Shown: positions 52,615 to 62,241 of the stretch, piece after piece
Numbering within the stretch: position 1 is the first letter of the stretch
Layout of the letters: each line of letters begins with the position of its first letter
NCBI GenBank assembly: GCA_964498525.1
Contig: CAZCGU010000009.1
Coordinates: 89,674 to 153,673 of the forward strand
Length of the DNA stretch: 64,000 bases
Source of the DNA: DTU098 sp964498525
GTDB taxonomy: Bacteria > Bacillota > Desulfotomaculia > Desulfotomaculales > Pelotomaculaceae
Direction of reading: 5' to 3'
Notes under the pieces: generated by a model
What the model was told of the DNA's origin: nothing
Database searches by the model: none
Seen by the model: only the letters and a program-made list of their open reading frames with translations
Position numbers and translations under genes: made by a program

Positions 52615-55104
52615 TTGACTAAAACCGCCTCAAAGCCCGGGAAGGATCCAGGAAAGAAAACTTCGGGCAGGTTCGCCAATGCCCCAAAAATAAAAAAAGA
52701 GTCCGCTGAGGTCCCTAAAAAGGAATCTGTTTTAGGGAAAAAAGAAACGGCGAAAAAAGCCGGATGGAACCATTTGCACACCATTGCTTTCTGGGGGCTC
52801 GCTGCCTTACTGTTCCTGCCCCCCTATTTCAGGGGGCTGTTCTTCGCGCCTGAACAGGAGAAGGCCCTGATCTTCGCTGCGGTAATCCTTTGGGTTGCCT
52901 GGCTGTGGAAGTGGCTGAACCGTGATTACGGCTTTCTTTCCCATCCCCTGGATTATTTTGTTCTGGCTTTCCCCGCCGTTTATCTGGTTTCTTCCTTCCA
53001 GGCGGCAAACCATGGTTTGGCCCTGGACGAAGTGGTTAAAACGACCCTCTATTTCATGGTCTACTGGTTAACCTCCAGGCTGGTCAGAAGCGATAAGGAA
53101 GCCGGTACGGTCCTGCTGGTTATTTACCTTGGCGCCGTGGGGGCCGCCCTGGCCGGTCTGGCAACCGCCACCGGACTGATCCAGATTAAGGACGGTTTCC
53201 TGAACGGGCGGATTTATTCCACTTTCCAGTACCCCAACGCCCTGGCCAGCTACCTGGCGGCGGCGATATTTACAGGTCTTTACCTCTGGAGAAGGGCCGG
53301 AACATCCGGTTCCCCCGGGGTGAATTCTTTGATGAAGGGAATACCGGACTGGCTCAACCGGGCGGGATTGAAGCCATATTTTTACGCCGCGGGTAATTTC
53401 CTTTTGTTTGCGGTACTCCTGGGCACCAGGTCCAACGGCGGCCTGCTGGTTTTTTCCCTTGTCCTGGTTCTTTATTTGCTTGGTTTAACCAAAGGAAACA
53501 GGATTCCTGTGTTTTTCCATTTTGTTCTTTTCAGCTTACCCTCATTTGTTGCCATCTGGCGCTTTCTGTCCTGTGTTGCCGGCGGGCGCCCCGGATCGGC
53601 CTGGCTCTGGGTCGCCGGCGGTCTTGTCCTGGCCGGCCTGGGGCAGTTCCTTTACAGCGTTCTGGAAAAAAGAGGGCTGTTCCAGTGGATTGCCGCCCAC
53701 AGGAAGGCTGTCCTGACCGGCGCGCTCCTGGTTGTTCTGGCCGCCGGCATCGGTATGGGCATTTTGGCCGGCAGTCAGGGTGAGGTAACAAAAGCCCTGG
53801 CCGAAAAAATGCGCCTGCGCAATGCTACCGAGCGGTTTTGCTTCTATCAGGACGCTTTTAAAATGTTCAAGGAACGGCCTGTCCTGGGTTGGGGCGGCGG
53901 AGGCTGGGAAGAAGCCTACCGCACCCATCAGAGTTTCCTGTATAACTCCAACCAGGTGCACAGCCACTACTTACAGATTATGGTGGAGGCAGGTCTTTTG
54001 GGTTTAACGGCAATCTTCGGCATCTGGTTCTGCTTTTTACTTCTCACCCACCGGCTCTACCACGGAGCCGGAGAGGATCCGGAGACGCGCCCGCTGCTGG
54101 CTGCAATAACTGCGGCTTCCATCGCTGTCGGTCTCCACGCGGCCATCGACTTCAACCTCTCCCTCTCCGCCCTGGCCCTTGTTCTGTGGGCCTTCTTCGG
54201 TCTGGCCGGGGGCATTGGCAGATACACCTGGTTTAAGGCAGGGGTAAAGAAGGACAAGTCCAGTGCCGCGGCAGGCTACGGGCCCATGCTGGCGCTGTCG
54301 GCAGGACTTATCGTTGCCGTTGTTTTTGCCGGAACGCTTGCCGCCGCCGATTCCTATTCCAGGCAGGCAGGCATAGCTTTTCAAAATCAGGACTACAATA
54401 AAGGTTTGGCGCTGTTGCAGAAGGCTTCTTCCGCCAACCCCTTTAATGCGGATTATCACAGCAGCCTGGCCAGTATTTACAGCCGGGCCGGCGCCCTGGA
54501 CCAGGCGGCCCTGGAAGCCCGGAAGGCCGTCCGGATGGGCCGGTACAATTCCCAGCGTTACGCCGACCTGGCCAACATTCAATTAAGCTTAAAGAATTAT
54601 GAGGGTGTTCTGGAATATTCCGAAAAGGCCCTTGCCCTGGCTCCTTTTCAGATTAAGTGGTACGGAACTGCGGCCCGGTCCTACTTCATCGTCGGGTACA
54701 GCGAATTTGTCGACGGGAACAGGGATGGGGCCAGGGAGCATTTGGAAGCAGCCGTGGCTGTTCCCGCCAGAATTGAAGCCCAGATGTCGAAGGTCGGCGA
54801 AACAGAAAGGGAGCTATGGAATGTTGCCCCTTTAATGAGCGCCGGGGCGGATATGAATGTAAATCTAAGCGTCGGGTCAGCGCAATACCTCCTGGGGCGC
54901 CTGACTGAGGCCGATGCTCTCCTGCAAACTGCCCTGCAGGATGAAAAAACAAAGGGTGAGGCTGCTTTTTGGCTTGCCCTCACCCGTGCAAAGCAAGGAC
55001 AGGAGCAGGAGGCCGGAGAATACCTGTCCCAGGCCCGGACCCTGGTTCCCGAACTGGCTAAAGGTTACGAGGGGCTTAAGGCTTTGCCTGCATTAAATCC
55101 ATAA
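52615..55104 (+). CDS. O-antigen ligase/polymerase family protein with TPR tail
   Basis: The 829-residue protein has a lysine-rich N-terminal cytoplasmic tail (residues 1-50), about a dozen membrane helices to residue 580, and TPR-like repeats to the end (LALLQKASSANPFNADYHSS; ALDQAALEARKAVRMGRYNS). The family signature is the loop FKERPVLGWGGGGWEEAY with NQVHSHYLQIMVEAGLLGL, as in WaaL/Wzy proteins that join or polymerise glycan chains on the lipid carrier outside the membrane. TTG start behind AAAAGGAG. A glycosyltransferase and a glycosylphosphotransferase follow. Confidence 0.9.
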   Translation: MTKTASKPGKDPGKKTSGRFANAPKIKKESAEVPKKESVLGKKETAKKAGWNHLHTIAFWGLAALLFLPPYFRGLFFAPEQEKALIFAAVILWVAWLWKWLNRDYGFLSHPLDYFVLAFPAVYLVSSFQAANHGLALDEVVKTTLYFMVYWLTSRLVRSDKEAGTVLLVIYLGAVGAALAGLATATGLIQIKDGFLNGRIYSTFQYPNALASYLAAAIFTGLYLWRRAGTSGSPGVNSLMKGIPDWLNRAGLKPYFYAAGNFLLFAVLLGTRSNGGLLVFSLVLVLYLLGLTKGNRIPVFFHFVLFSLPSFVAIWRFLSCVAGGRPGSAWLWVAGGLVLAGLGQFLYSVLEKRGLFQWIAAHRKAVLTGALLVVLAAGIGMGILAGSQGEVTKALAEKMRLRNATERFCFYQDAFKMFKERPVLGWGGGGWEEAYRTHQSFLYNSNQVHSHYLQIMVEAGLLGLTAIFGIWFCFLLLTHRLYHGAGEDPETRPLLAAITAASIAVGLHAAIDFNLSLSALALVLWAFFGLAGGIGRYTWFKAGVKKDKSSAAAGYGPMLALSAGLIVAVVFAGTLAAADSYSRQAGIAFQNQDYNKGLALLQKASSANPFNADYHSSLASIYSRAGALDQAALEARKAVRMGRYNSQRYADLANIQLSLKNYEGVLEYSEKALALAPFQIKWYGTAARSYFIVGYSEFVDGNRDGAREHLEAAVAVPARIEAQMSKVGETERELWNVAPLMSAGADMNVNLSVGSAQYLLGRLTEADALLQTALQDEKTKGEAAFWLALTRAKQGQEQEAGEYLSQARTLVPELAKGYEGLKALPALNP

Positions 55105-55325
55105 AAAATTAACCAGATACCCGGGAAAAAACAACAGAGGGGCGCAAGGCAGGGAAAGAAGGCCGCAAACCCCGGAAAACCGGGAATTAAAATAAGGTCC
55201 GCCTAACCGGATAATTGATTAATTAAAAATAATCACCGTATACCTGATTTTGGATATGGGGCAGTTTGCGCCCACAGGCAATTTTACTCAGGTAAAAATA
55301 CTCGAAGTGTGGCAAATACGCAAAT

Positions 55326-56486
55326 ATGAAGACTAAAATATTACATATCGTTACCTTGTCCGAAATGGGCGGGGCCCAGAAGATTGTTTACCATCTGGCA
55401 GCCGGAAATGACGGGAACAGTTTTGATGTGGAGGTGGCCTGCGCGCCCGGGGGCGAGTTAATCGGCTGGCTCCGCAAACTGAAGGTGAGGGTAATCGAAG
55501 TACCCGGATTAAAAAGGAATATTTCGCCAGTTTATGATTTGCGGGCCTTTTGGAGGCTTTACCTGTTGATCAGGGCGGGCGGTTATGATATCGTGCACTG
55601 CCACAGCTCCAAGGCCGGCCTGCTCGGACGTTTGGCGGCGGGATTGGCAAAGGTCCCCGGGATCTATTTTACCGCCCACGGCTGGTCAATAAACGAGTAC
55701 CAGAGTTTTCCCGTCCGGTATTTTTATACACTCCTGGAAAGAATGGCGGGGGTGCTGAGCACGAAAATAGTTTGCGTGTCCCGGGAGGGTTTGTCCAGGG
55801 GGCTGAAGCTTAAAATAGCTCCACAAAAAAAGTTTGTTTTGATTTATAACGGGCTTCCGGAACCGGAAAAAGGAAAAAACGGCTTGCTGCGGAAGGAACT
55901 CAATATTGGCGATGAAGATTTAATATTTGGGATGGTTGCCCGTCTGGCCGAACCGAAGGACACCATGTTGTTTTTAAAACTGGCGGAACAAATGATTAAA
56001 AGCAGCAAGGGTTTTGGGGCGAAACCAGAGGATAAAACCCGGCGACCGGGTGAATTATACTTTGTCTTAATCGGCGACGGGCCCCAGCGGGGCGCCTGCC
56101 GGGCATTTATAGAGGACAGGGGTCTGGCAGGACAAGTTTTTTTGCTGGGAACCCGGGAAAACGCCGCGGAACTTATCCGTGACTTCGACGTGTTTACCTT
56201 GTTTTCACGCTGGGAGGGTTTGCCCCTTACCGTTATTGAGGCAATGCTGGCGGGCCGGCCGGTGGTGGCCAGCGCCGTCGGCGGCGTCGGCGAATTGGTG
56301 GCGCAGGGGGAAACGGGTTATCTGGTAAAGCCGGGGAACCGGGAGGAAGCGGCTATGGCTTTAGGGAAACTGGCAGGCGACAAAGGGCTGCGCCTTTCCA
56401 TGGGGGAAGCCGGCCGCCGCAGGGCCCGGGAGCTGTTCAGCCTGAAGGCTATGGTGGGGAAGTACAGGGAGCTATACCTCTCATAG
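55326..56486 (+). CDS. glycosyltransferase family 4
   Basis: The 386-residue protein is a GT-B glycosyltransferase. The N-terminus has HIVTLSEMGGAQKIVYHLAA and the C-terminal half has the GT4 nucleotide-sugar site (FSRWEGLPLTVIEAMLAGRP, then VVASAVGGVGELVAQGETGY). It likely adds a sugar to the lipid-linked glycan started by the glycosylphosphotransferase downstream. The ribosome site before ATG 55326 is weak. Sugar specificity unknown. Confidence 0.92.
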   Translation: MKTKILHIVTLSEMGGAQKIVYHLAAGNDGNSFDVEVACAPGGELIGWLRKLKVRVIEVPGLKRNISPVYDLRAFWRLYLLIRAGGYDIVHCHSSKAGLLGRLAAGLAKVPGIYFTAHGWSINEYQSFPVRYFYTLLERMAGVLSTKIVCVSREGLSRGLKLKIAPQKKFVLIYNGLPEPEKGKNGLLRKELNIGDEDLIFGMVARLAEPKDTMLFLKLAEQMIKSSKGFGAKPEDKTRRPGELYFVLIGDGPQRGACRAFIEDRGLAGQVFLLGTRENAAELIRDFDVFTLFSRWEGLPLTVIEAMLAGRPVVASAVGGVGELVAQGETGYLVKPGNREEAAMALGKLAGDKGLRLSMGEAGRRRARELFSLKAMVGKYRELYLS

Positions 56487-56653
56487 TAAATGCACCCCTG
56501 ACTTCGGTACAGCCGGCTGTTCGGGAAGGGGTGGCTTTATCCGGAGCGTTTTCAGCCCGTTTTAAAGGAAATTGTTTGTTTGTGACGAATGCTTTATAAG
56601 GAAATAATTTTACTGTTATAGAATTTCCTGGACACGGGCGGGGCGAAAATATT

Positions 56654-58078
56654 TTGAATAACCGTAAGAACTTGCTATTAACAAAACTAGGTTTTTTACT
56701 GACGGATTTAACTCTGGTAAACCTGAGCTATATCCTGGCCTTTTATCTAAAATTCGGCTGGGACATCCCCGGGTATAACTTTGCAGCCTACATTTCCACC
56801 TGGCCCTGGCTTAGTTTGTCGGCCCTCGTCTTTCTTTGTTTTTATGGGCTTTACGGAAACTACCGCCAGCGGTGGGCGGAGGTATTTGCCTCGCTGGTTT
56901 GCGCCGTATTTTTTCAAGCCCTGGCTGCCATGGCCCTGTCTTTCTTCCTGCGCGGTTTTACCTTTCCCCGCTCGGTCCTCCTGGCGGCGCCCTTCATCCA
57001 ACTGGCCCTGCTGGCTTTGTGGCGCCGGGCGGCCTGGCATATTGAAAGAAGGATTCAACCGGTAAAAAGGGTCGTGGTTGCCGGCAAACCCCTGGCTGCC
57101 ATGGCCCTGGCGGGGAAACTGGAATCAGTAGCGGGGGGGCTGGTAAAGGTGGAAGGTGTGGTCCTTGATGCGCCGCCCGGGCCCGGCGGGGGCACGCAAC
57201 CGGGTCAGTTAACGGCGGACAGCGGGAACCCCGCGCCGGGAAGCGGGGCTTTTAACCCGCCGTTGTTGGGGGATGTGGAGGGTATCTGCAAGGCTTTAGA
57301 GGAAGTGGAACCAGATCAGGTATTTATCTGCTCAACCCTGTCCCAGGAGCAAAAGGCCCGGGTTGTTTGCGCCTGTGTGGATAAAAATATAACAGTGCTG
57401 CTTGTTCCCGATTTATATGAGATTATGCTGGCCCAGGCCAGGCTGGAGCAAGTTGACGACGTGCCTGTGTTCAGCATCGGCGCCCTGGGTATTCCCCCGG
57501 AGTCGGCGTTTCTTAAAAGAGTGACGGATATTGCGCTATCCCTGGCGGCCCTGGCCGTAGCGGCCCCCCTTGGCATAATGGTCTGCATCGCTATCAAACT
57601 TGATTCCCGGGGGCCGGTTTTATACCGGCAGAAGCGTCTGACCCTGCAGGGAGAGCCCTTTTATTTATACAAATTCAGGACCATGGTGGACAAGGCGGAG
57701 CAGGAAAGCGGGCCGGTGCTGGCAACGGAAAACGACCCGCGGGTGACCAGGGTGGGGCGCTTTTTGCGGGCTGTCCGGATTGATGAAATTCCCCAACTAA
57801 TCAATGTTTTGAAAGGCGACATGAGCATTGTGGGACCGCGTCCGGAAAGGCCTTTTTTCGTTAAGGAACTGGTCAGGGATATGCCGGAATACGCCTACCG
57901 CATGAATGTCAAGTCCGGCATCACAGGCCTGGCCCAGATCGCCGGACGGTACAGCACCAGTCCCGAAAATAAGCTGATCTACGACTTGCTCTATACCAAA
58001 TCGTATTCACCCGCCAGGGACCTGGCAATTTTACTGCAGACGATCAAGGTTATTTTAATGAAAGACAGGGCCTCTTGA
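56654..58078 (+). CDS. polyprenyl glycosylphosphotransferase (WcaJ/WbaP type)
   Basis: The 474-residue protein has five N-terminal membrane helices, a Rossmann-like middle (VVVAGKPLAAMALAGKLESV) and the catalytic C-terminal domain with KRVTDIALSLAALAVAAPLG, GPVLYRQKRLTLQGEPFYLY, KFRTMV and SIVGPRPERPFF. It transfers a sugar phosphate onto undecaprenyl phosphate and so begins polysaccharide assembly. The TTG start at 56654 has only a weak purine site. A Pro/Gly-rich loop near residues 175-200 is extra. The last five codons are part of a terminator hairpin. Confidence 0.92.
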   Translation: MNNRKNLLLTKLGFLLTDLTLVNLSYILAFYLKFGWDIPGYNFAAYISTWPWLSLSALVFLCFYGLYGNYRQRWAEVFASLVCAVFFQALAAMALSFFLRGFTFPRSVLLAAPFIQLALLALWRRAAWHIERRIQPVKRVVVAGKPLAAMALAGKLESVAGGLVKVEGVVLDAPPGPGGGTQPGQLTADSGNPAPGSGAFNPPLLGDVEGICKALEEVEPDQVFICSTLSQEQKARVVCACVDKNITVLLVPDLYEIMLAQARLEQVDDVPVFSIGALGIPPESAFLKRVTDIALSLAALAVAAPLGIMVCIAIKLDSRGPVLYRQKRLTLQGEPFYLYKFRTMVDKAEQESGPVLATENDPRVTRVGRFLRAVRIDEIPQLINVLKGDMSIVGPRPERPFFVKELVRDMPEYAYRMNVKSGITGLAQIAGRYSTSPENKLIYDLLYTKSYSPARDLAILLQTIKVILMKDRAS

Positions 58079-58098
58079 GAGGCCCTGTCTTTGTCTGT
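58064..58098 (+). terminator. terminator overlapping the stop codon
   Basis: Perfect 11-base arms GACAGGGCCTC and GAGGCCCTGTC; the loop TTGA holds the TGA stop. TTTGTCTGTCTT follows. Confidence 0.85.
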
Positions 58099-58169
58099 CT
58101 TCGTTTTGCAGGTAGAGTATGAGAGTTTAGCCGGCAAAACAGTTTATTTATCCGGAGTTTTCCGGTATT

Positions 58170-59762
58170 TTACAGCGGGTTTACAACCAGGACGGTAATA
58201 AGTTTGGGATAGAGGAAGGTGCTCTTTTGGGGCATCTTTTCTCCATTCCCGGCCACCTGGATCACTTCTTCCACCCTGGTGGGGTTCAGAAAGAAGGCCA
58301 GCTGGTATTCCCCGGCGTCAACGGCCGCCAGGGCGCCTTCCTCCTCACGGGTATAATCGATATGCTCGGCCCTGGCCCTTAGCTTGCCGCAGATTCCCAG
58401 ATGTTTTTCAATAATCAGCATGTGCAGCACGGAGACATCGAGACCCTGCCAGGCCCGGGACTTGCCCGGGGGCATGACCAGGTCCAGTTGTTTGTTATTC
58501 AGATAAGTAAGTAGATAGAGCCTGTCGGCTCCCGCATACAAACCAAAGGCGTGGGGGCGGCATGGGTGCAAGGCGGATCCGCTGCCCGGTTCCCCGTGGG
58601 TTCCCGGGTCCGGCAGGGACGGACTCACCCGACCCATTGGTTTGCTTCCAGCCGCCGGACCGTTCCCGGATCCTCCCCGTTCAGCCAGGGCCTGCAAAAA
58701 TTCCGGGAAATTGCTCCGATCCGGGGTAAGGGGGAACTCTTCCACTGTAAAACTTTCTTTCAGCCTGTCCAACAGCAGGGATAACTCCATCCCGCTGACA
58801 TTTTTAATTAAACGATGGGTTGGGAGCACCACCAGGCCTGGATCGTAAAGGTTGACCAGGGTCATCATGACGTAGTTATGGGCGTAGTCCCTGGTCCGGG
58901 CGCAATATTCGGCGCCTTCCGGCGTGACACTGCAGGAGCTGGTCACGGCGATACTTGCGTTTGTGGTACCCGTTGCTTCTGCTGTTCCAGCAAGCTCCGG
59001 GGACCCTGTATTTTTTAAGGACCCTGCGGATTCTTCAGATTTCCCGGTGGCCACTGATTCCCCAATCAGGGACGCCTGTTCCCTTTGGAAGTTCAGGGCG
59101 GTTTCATAGCGGTGGTGTCCGTCGGCGATAAAGATGCGCATTTCAGCCATGGCTTCCTGGACCCTGCCGATGGCCCCCTCTCCCGTAATCACCCACAACC
59201 TGTGGGATTCGCCGCTTTCATCCAGGAAGTCGACATCGGGGGCTGCGCTCCGTACCGCTTCCCGCAGGGTTGTGTCCACCTTATTTTCGCAGTCATCGTA
59301 AAGGCCGAAAATGGGGCTGAGATTAGCCCTGCAGGAGCGCATCAGCTCCAGGCGGTCCGCTTTGTGCTTGGGAATGGTTTCCTCGTGGGGCAGGATCACG
59401 CCTTTTTCGTAGGGCTCCAGTTTTACTCCGCAGATAAGGCCGCTGCGGACCTTTCTTTCCCCTCCCAGGGTAAACTCCTGCTCGTATAAGTAAAGGGCGG
59501 GCCTGGCTTCGGGGGCCAGCACTTTATCCTGCACCCAGGCGTTAAAGTCGGCGGCCGCCCTGGTATAGCGGTTGCGGCGCTCCCTGTCCCCGGGCAGGTC
59601 CTTTCCGTACTCCAGGCGAATGATATTGTAGGGGCTGCATTGATAATATTTCTCCTGGCCGGCGGCATCGATTACATCGTAGGGGGGTGTTACCACCCCG
59701 GTCAGGCTGTCCACCAGCGCGGGATTATAACGTAGACCTCTGATAGGGATCACTGTTGCCAT
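58170..59762 (-). CDS. DUF1015 family protein with low-complexity inserts
   Basis: The 530-residue protein matches DUF1015/COG4198 (IRGLRYNPALVDSLTGVVTP at the start; LPHEETIPKHKADRLELMRS; IADGHHRYETALNF; VVLPTHRLIKN). The usual length is about 410-450. The excess lies in two low-complexity inserts: a Thr/Ala/Ser-rich stretch near residues 230-275 and a Gly/Ser/Pro-rich one near 370-410. Family function is not settled; it is often near serine metabolism genes. Start ATG 59762 behind AGGAGGAAA. The MazG-like gene lies upstream on the same strand. Confidence 0.88.
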   Translation of the reverse strand: MATVIPIRGLRYNPALVDSLTGVVTPPYDVIDAAGQEKYYQCSPYNIIRLEYGKDLPGDRERRNRYTRAAADFNAWVQDKVLAPEARPALYLYEQEFTLGGERKVRSGLICGVKLEPYEKGVILPHEETIPKHKADRLELMRSCRANLSPIFGLYDDCENKVDTTLREAVRSAAPDVDFLDESGESHRLWVITGEGAIGRVQEAMAEMRIFIADGHHRYETALNFQREQASLIGESVATGKSEESAGSLKNTGSPELAGTAEATGTTNASIAVTSSCSVTPEGAEYCARTRDYAHNYVMMTLVNLYDPGLVVLPTHRLIKNVSGMELSLLLDRLKESFTVEEFPLTPDRSNFPEFLQALAERGGSGNGPAAGSKPMGRVSPSLPDPGTHGEPGSGSALHPCRPHAFGLYAGADRLYLLTYLNNKQLDLVMPPGKSRAWQGLDVSVLHMLIIEKHLGICGKLRARAEHIDYTREEEGALAAVDAGEYQLAFFLNPTRVEEVIQVAGNGEKMPQKSTFLYPKLITVLVVNPL

Positions 59763-59842
59763 TAGAAAAATTTCCTCCTAATTTATTGAAAACAAGGTTT
59801 TACGTTGTTTTAATCAGCAAACATAAAACAATTAACTATCCA

Positions 59843-60151
59843 TTATTCCTTACGGGTCCAACGGTCGCCGTCCCTGTGGCGGTACTTGGCCATAACCCGC
59901 TTGAACGCGTCCTCCATGTCGATGTTCAGGGAGTTGGCGTAGCAGATCAGGATAAAAAGAATGTCGGCCAGCTCCAGCGCCAGGTCGCCCATGGGCTCTT
60001 CCGGCCTTTTCGGTTTTTCACCGTATTGGTGATTGATTTCCCGCGCCAGCTCACCGACCTCTTCGGCCAGCCGGGCCATCATGGAAAGCGGATTCCAGTA
60101 TCCTTCCTCAAACTGGTTGATCCAGTTGTCCACGTCCCTCTGCATTTCCTT
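59843..60151 (-). CDS. MazG-like nucleotide pyrophosphohydrolase
   Basis: GTG at 60151 is chosen with GGGGGCAGG upstream. The 102-residue product has the MazG metal motif: MMARLAEEVGELAREINHQY (EExxE) and DLALELADILFILICYANSL (ExxD). It hydrolyses NTPs or dNTPs to monophosphates. It is of the single-domain type (YpjD-like). The gene is about 80 bases upstream of the DUF1015 gene on the same strand. Confidence 0.9.
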   Translation of the reverse strand, partial: KEMQRDVDNWINQFEEGYWNPLSMMARLAEEVGELAREINHQYGEKPKRPEEPMGDLALELADILFILICYANSLNIDMEDAFKRVMAKYRHRDGDRWTRKE

Positions 60152-60360
60152 TATTTCCACTGTACCTGCCCCCAGACTGACATTCGTCCTGTCTGAGTAA
60201 ATTCTACCCTCTTTCGCTGCAATACGCAAGTTTTCTGTATTCTGTTATGAAATGCAGCCTTTTCAAATAATGCCGGTTTGTTTTAAAGTAGCAGTCATAT
60301 TTCCGTTTCCTTCCCAGTATGATTAGGGTAAGTTTAACTCTTCGTATGGGGGGATAGCCT

Positions 60361-61077
60361 GTGCAGTACCCACGCTGGGTGGTCTTTAATAAAAGAACGG
60401 CTTTACCGGTTTTGGCCCTTGTAATAGCCGGCCTGCTGCTGGTCTGGGGCGGCAGCAGGTTGATTGCCCGGGGCGGCGCGAAACATCCGCCGCAGGAGAT
60501 GCTCAGGATTGGATTGGAGAAAACCATGAACAGTCCCAGCTTTCGCTATCAGGCCGAAACAAGGCTAATTGCGGATGGCAAGGCCAATGTGGATTTTTTC
60601 AGCAAGGTGGAAGGGGAAAGGGAAGCGCCTGATAAAGTGAGAATGAAGGGCACGATGATGAATTCGCCCATTGAGTTCATTCAGGCGGGCGAGAACTCTT
60701 ACTTTAAGGATCAGGCGAGCGGAAAATGGATCGCCCTGCCCGGCAACAAGCTGATTGATTCGGAGCTATTCTATGCCGAACTGAACCCCCTGGCCTACTT
60801 TAATTTTAAAGACGTTCCCCAAATCAAGTACCTGGGGCAGGAAAAGGTGGGCGGCGAAAAACTGCTGCTCCTGGAAATGCGCCCGAATCTGATGGATCCG
60901 TTCCTGGAAATGCGGCTGACCGACTATACTTACAAAGTATGGCTGAACCCCGGGGACTACCGCCTGCGCCAGGCCGTACTTAAGGCCGGCGACAGGCATA
61001 ACCCGAAGAACGGCATTGAAATTAACCTTCGCTTCTGGGATTATGACAAAAGTATGAACATTGTACCGCCGCTTTAA
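60361..61077 (+). CDS. membrane-anchored LolA/LppX-like protein
   Basis: The 238-residue product starts with a basic tail and one hydrophobic anchor (ALPVLALVIAGLLLVWGG). The outside part reads like LolA/LppX-type lipoprotein-carrier folds (MNSPSFRYQAETRLIADGKA; GTMMNSPIEFIQAGENSYFK; YKVWLNPGDYRLRQAVL). Function is not known; binding of a hydrophobic ligand is plausible. GTG start follows GGGGGGA. Confidence 0.65.
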   Translation: MQYPRWVVFNKRTALPVLALVIAGLLLVWGGSRLIARGGAKHPPQEMLRIGLEKTMNSPSFRYQAETRLIADGKANVDFFSKVEGEREAPDKVRMKGTMMNSPIEFIQAGENSYFKDQASGKWIALPGNKLIDSELFYAELNPLAYFNFKDVPQIKYLGQEKVGGEKLLLLEMRPNLMDPFLEMRLTDYTYKVWLNPGDYRLRQAVLKAGDRHNPKNGIEINLRFWDYDKSMNIVPPL

Positions 61078-61093
61078 ATAAACCCCCCCAAGG

Positions 61094-61120
61094 CCCGGCA
61101 GTAAAATGCCGGGTTTTTTT
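61094..61120 (+). terminator. rho-independent terminator
   Basis: CCCGGCA and TGCCGGG pair over GTAAAA, followed by seven Ts. Confidence 0.93.
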
Positions 61121-61621
61121 CGTCCCAAACTAATGCAGGAAAAGCAGTTAAAATATTCACCATAACCTTAAACCCCATATTTTTCCGGCAGTTAAATAAG
61201 AAAGGCGTTGTCGCCTGATTGCAATTCCCGGTATCCGGAAATTAGCTAATCACGCCCGGATTTTGCAACAAGATCGCTTGTTTTGCCCGGTCCTGGGTTA
61301 TTCAAAAATAACCGCCCAATCAGTTTTACCCCCTGGTCTGGTATTTTATAATTTGAAGTGGGAGCAATTTGGCTGGTCGTTTTTTTATCTGAACATTTCA
61401 GGGCAATATTATAGTAGAATAAATACAGCCGGTTGCGGACGCGGGCATGTCAATGTCCGGGGGAAACACGGGGACCGGTTCCAGAAGCACGGTGAAGAGC
61501 GGGGACGTGTTCCCTTGCTTCCGTCTTCCATCTCCTCTGTGTCCGGGGAGTGACATTTTCCAGGAGATATTACCGGGTGGCGTTATCACAAAATGAACAC
61601 ACCGGATTGAGGGCACAAGCA
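61121..61621. other. intergenic stretch with GGGGAC motifs
   Basis: No gene is supported. Between 61460 and 61520 there are three GGGGAC/GGGGAAAC units, related in style to the GGGGACA repeats of the island (cggggaccggttcc, cggggacgtgttccc). Confidence 0.4.
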
Positions 61622-61651
61622 TTGACACAGGGGGTTTTAGCCTGTTATAAT
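61622..61651 (+). promoter_or_regulatory. sigma-A promoter of hpt-guaA
   Basis: Both boxes match the consensus exactly: TTGACA (61622-61627) and TATAAT (61646-61651), 18-base spacer. Leader to hpt is about 37 bases; no purine riboswitch is present. Confidence 0.9.
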
Positions 61652-61694
61652 ATGCCGGATTTTAATGGAATTTCTGAAATAAGGGGGCCCCAAA

Positions 61695-62240
61695 ATGCAT
61701 CCTGACGGAGAACGAGTCCTTTTCACCAGGGAACAAATCCAGTCCCGTGTTGCCGGGATGGGGGCGGAAATATCCCGGGATTACAGGGACAAGGATCTGC
61801 TGATAATCGGTATCCTTAAAGGAGCCGTCATTTTCATGTCGGATCTGGTGCGCAATATCAAGGTGCCGCTATGCTTTGACTTTATGGCCATATCCAGTTA
61901 CGGCGCTTCGACGAAGTCCTCCGGAGTAGTGCGAATTTTAAAGGACCTTGATCGGCCCATTGAAAACCGCCACGCCCTGATCGTGGAGGATATTGTCGAT
62001 ACGGGGCTTACCCTTAATTACCTGGTGGACAATCTCAAGGCCCGCGGCCCCGCCAGCCTCAGGGTCTGCACCCTGCTGGACAAACCCGCCAGCCGGATAG
62101 TGCCTGTGGAGATTAACTATAACGGCTTTATTGTTCCCAATGAATTCATTGTGGGTTATGGTCTGGACTATGACGGGCGCTACCGGAATTTCCCTTACAT
62201 TATGGTCTTAAACCGGAAAGTATACGAAAGGGGGAAATAG
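61695..62240 (+). CDS. hpt: hypoxanthine phosphoribosyltransferase
   Basis: The 181-residue protein is a full-length Hpt, which makes IMP or GMP from hypoxanthine or guanine and PRPP. It shows LLIIGILKGAVIFMSDLVRN, the PRPP loop LIVEDIVDTGLTLNYLVDNL and FIVGYGLDYDGRYRNFPYIM. The ATG follows AGGGGG with short spacing; guaA starts one base after its stop. Confidence 0.95.
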   Translation: MHPDGERVLFTREQIQSRVAGMGAEISRDYRDKDLLIIGILKGAVIFMSDLVRNIKVPLCFDFMAISSYGASTKSSGVVRILKDLDRPIENRHALIVEDIVDTGLTLNYLVDNLKARGPASLRVCTLLDKPASRIVPVEINYNGFIVPNEFIVGYGLDYDGRYRNFPYIMVLNRKVYERGK

Positions 62241-62241
62241 C

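Noticed and set aside
53531..54582. Several minus-strand frames inside the O-antigen-ligase-like gene
   Set aside because: G+C-rich shadows with no family features.
55105..55325. Possible c-di-GMP or other riboswitch before the glycosyltransferase
   Set aside because: Some GGCAGGGAAAG-like wording but the conserved core of known classes is absent.
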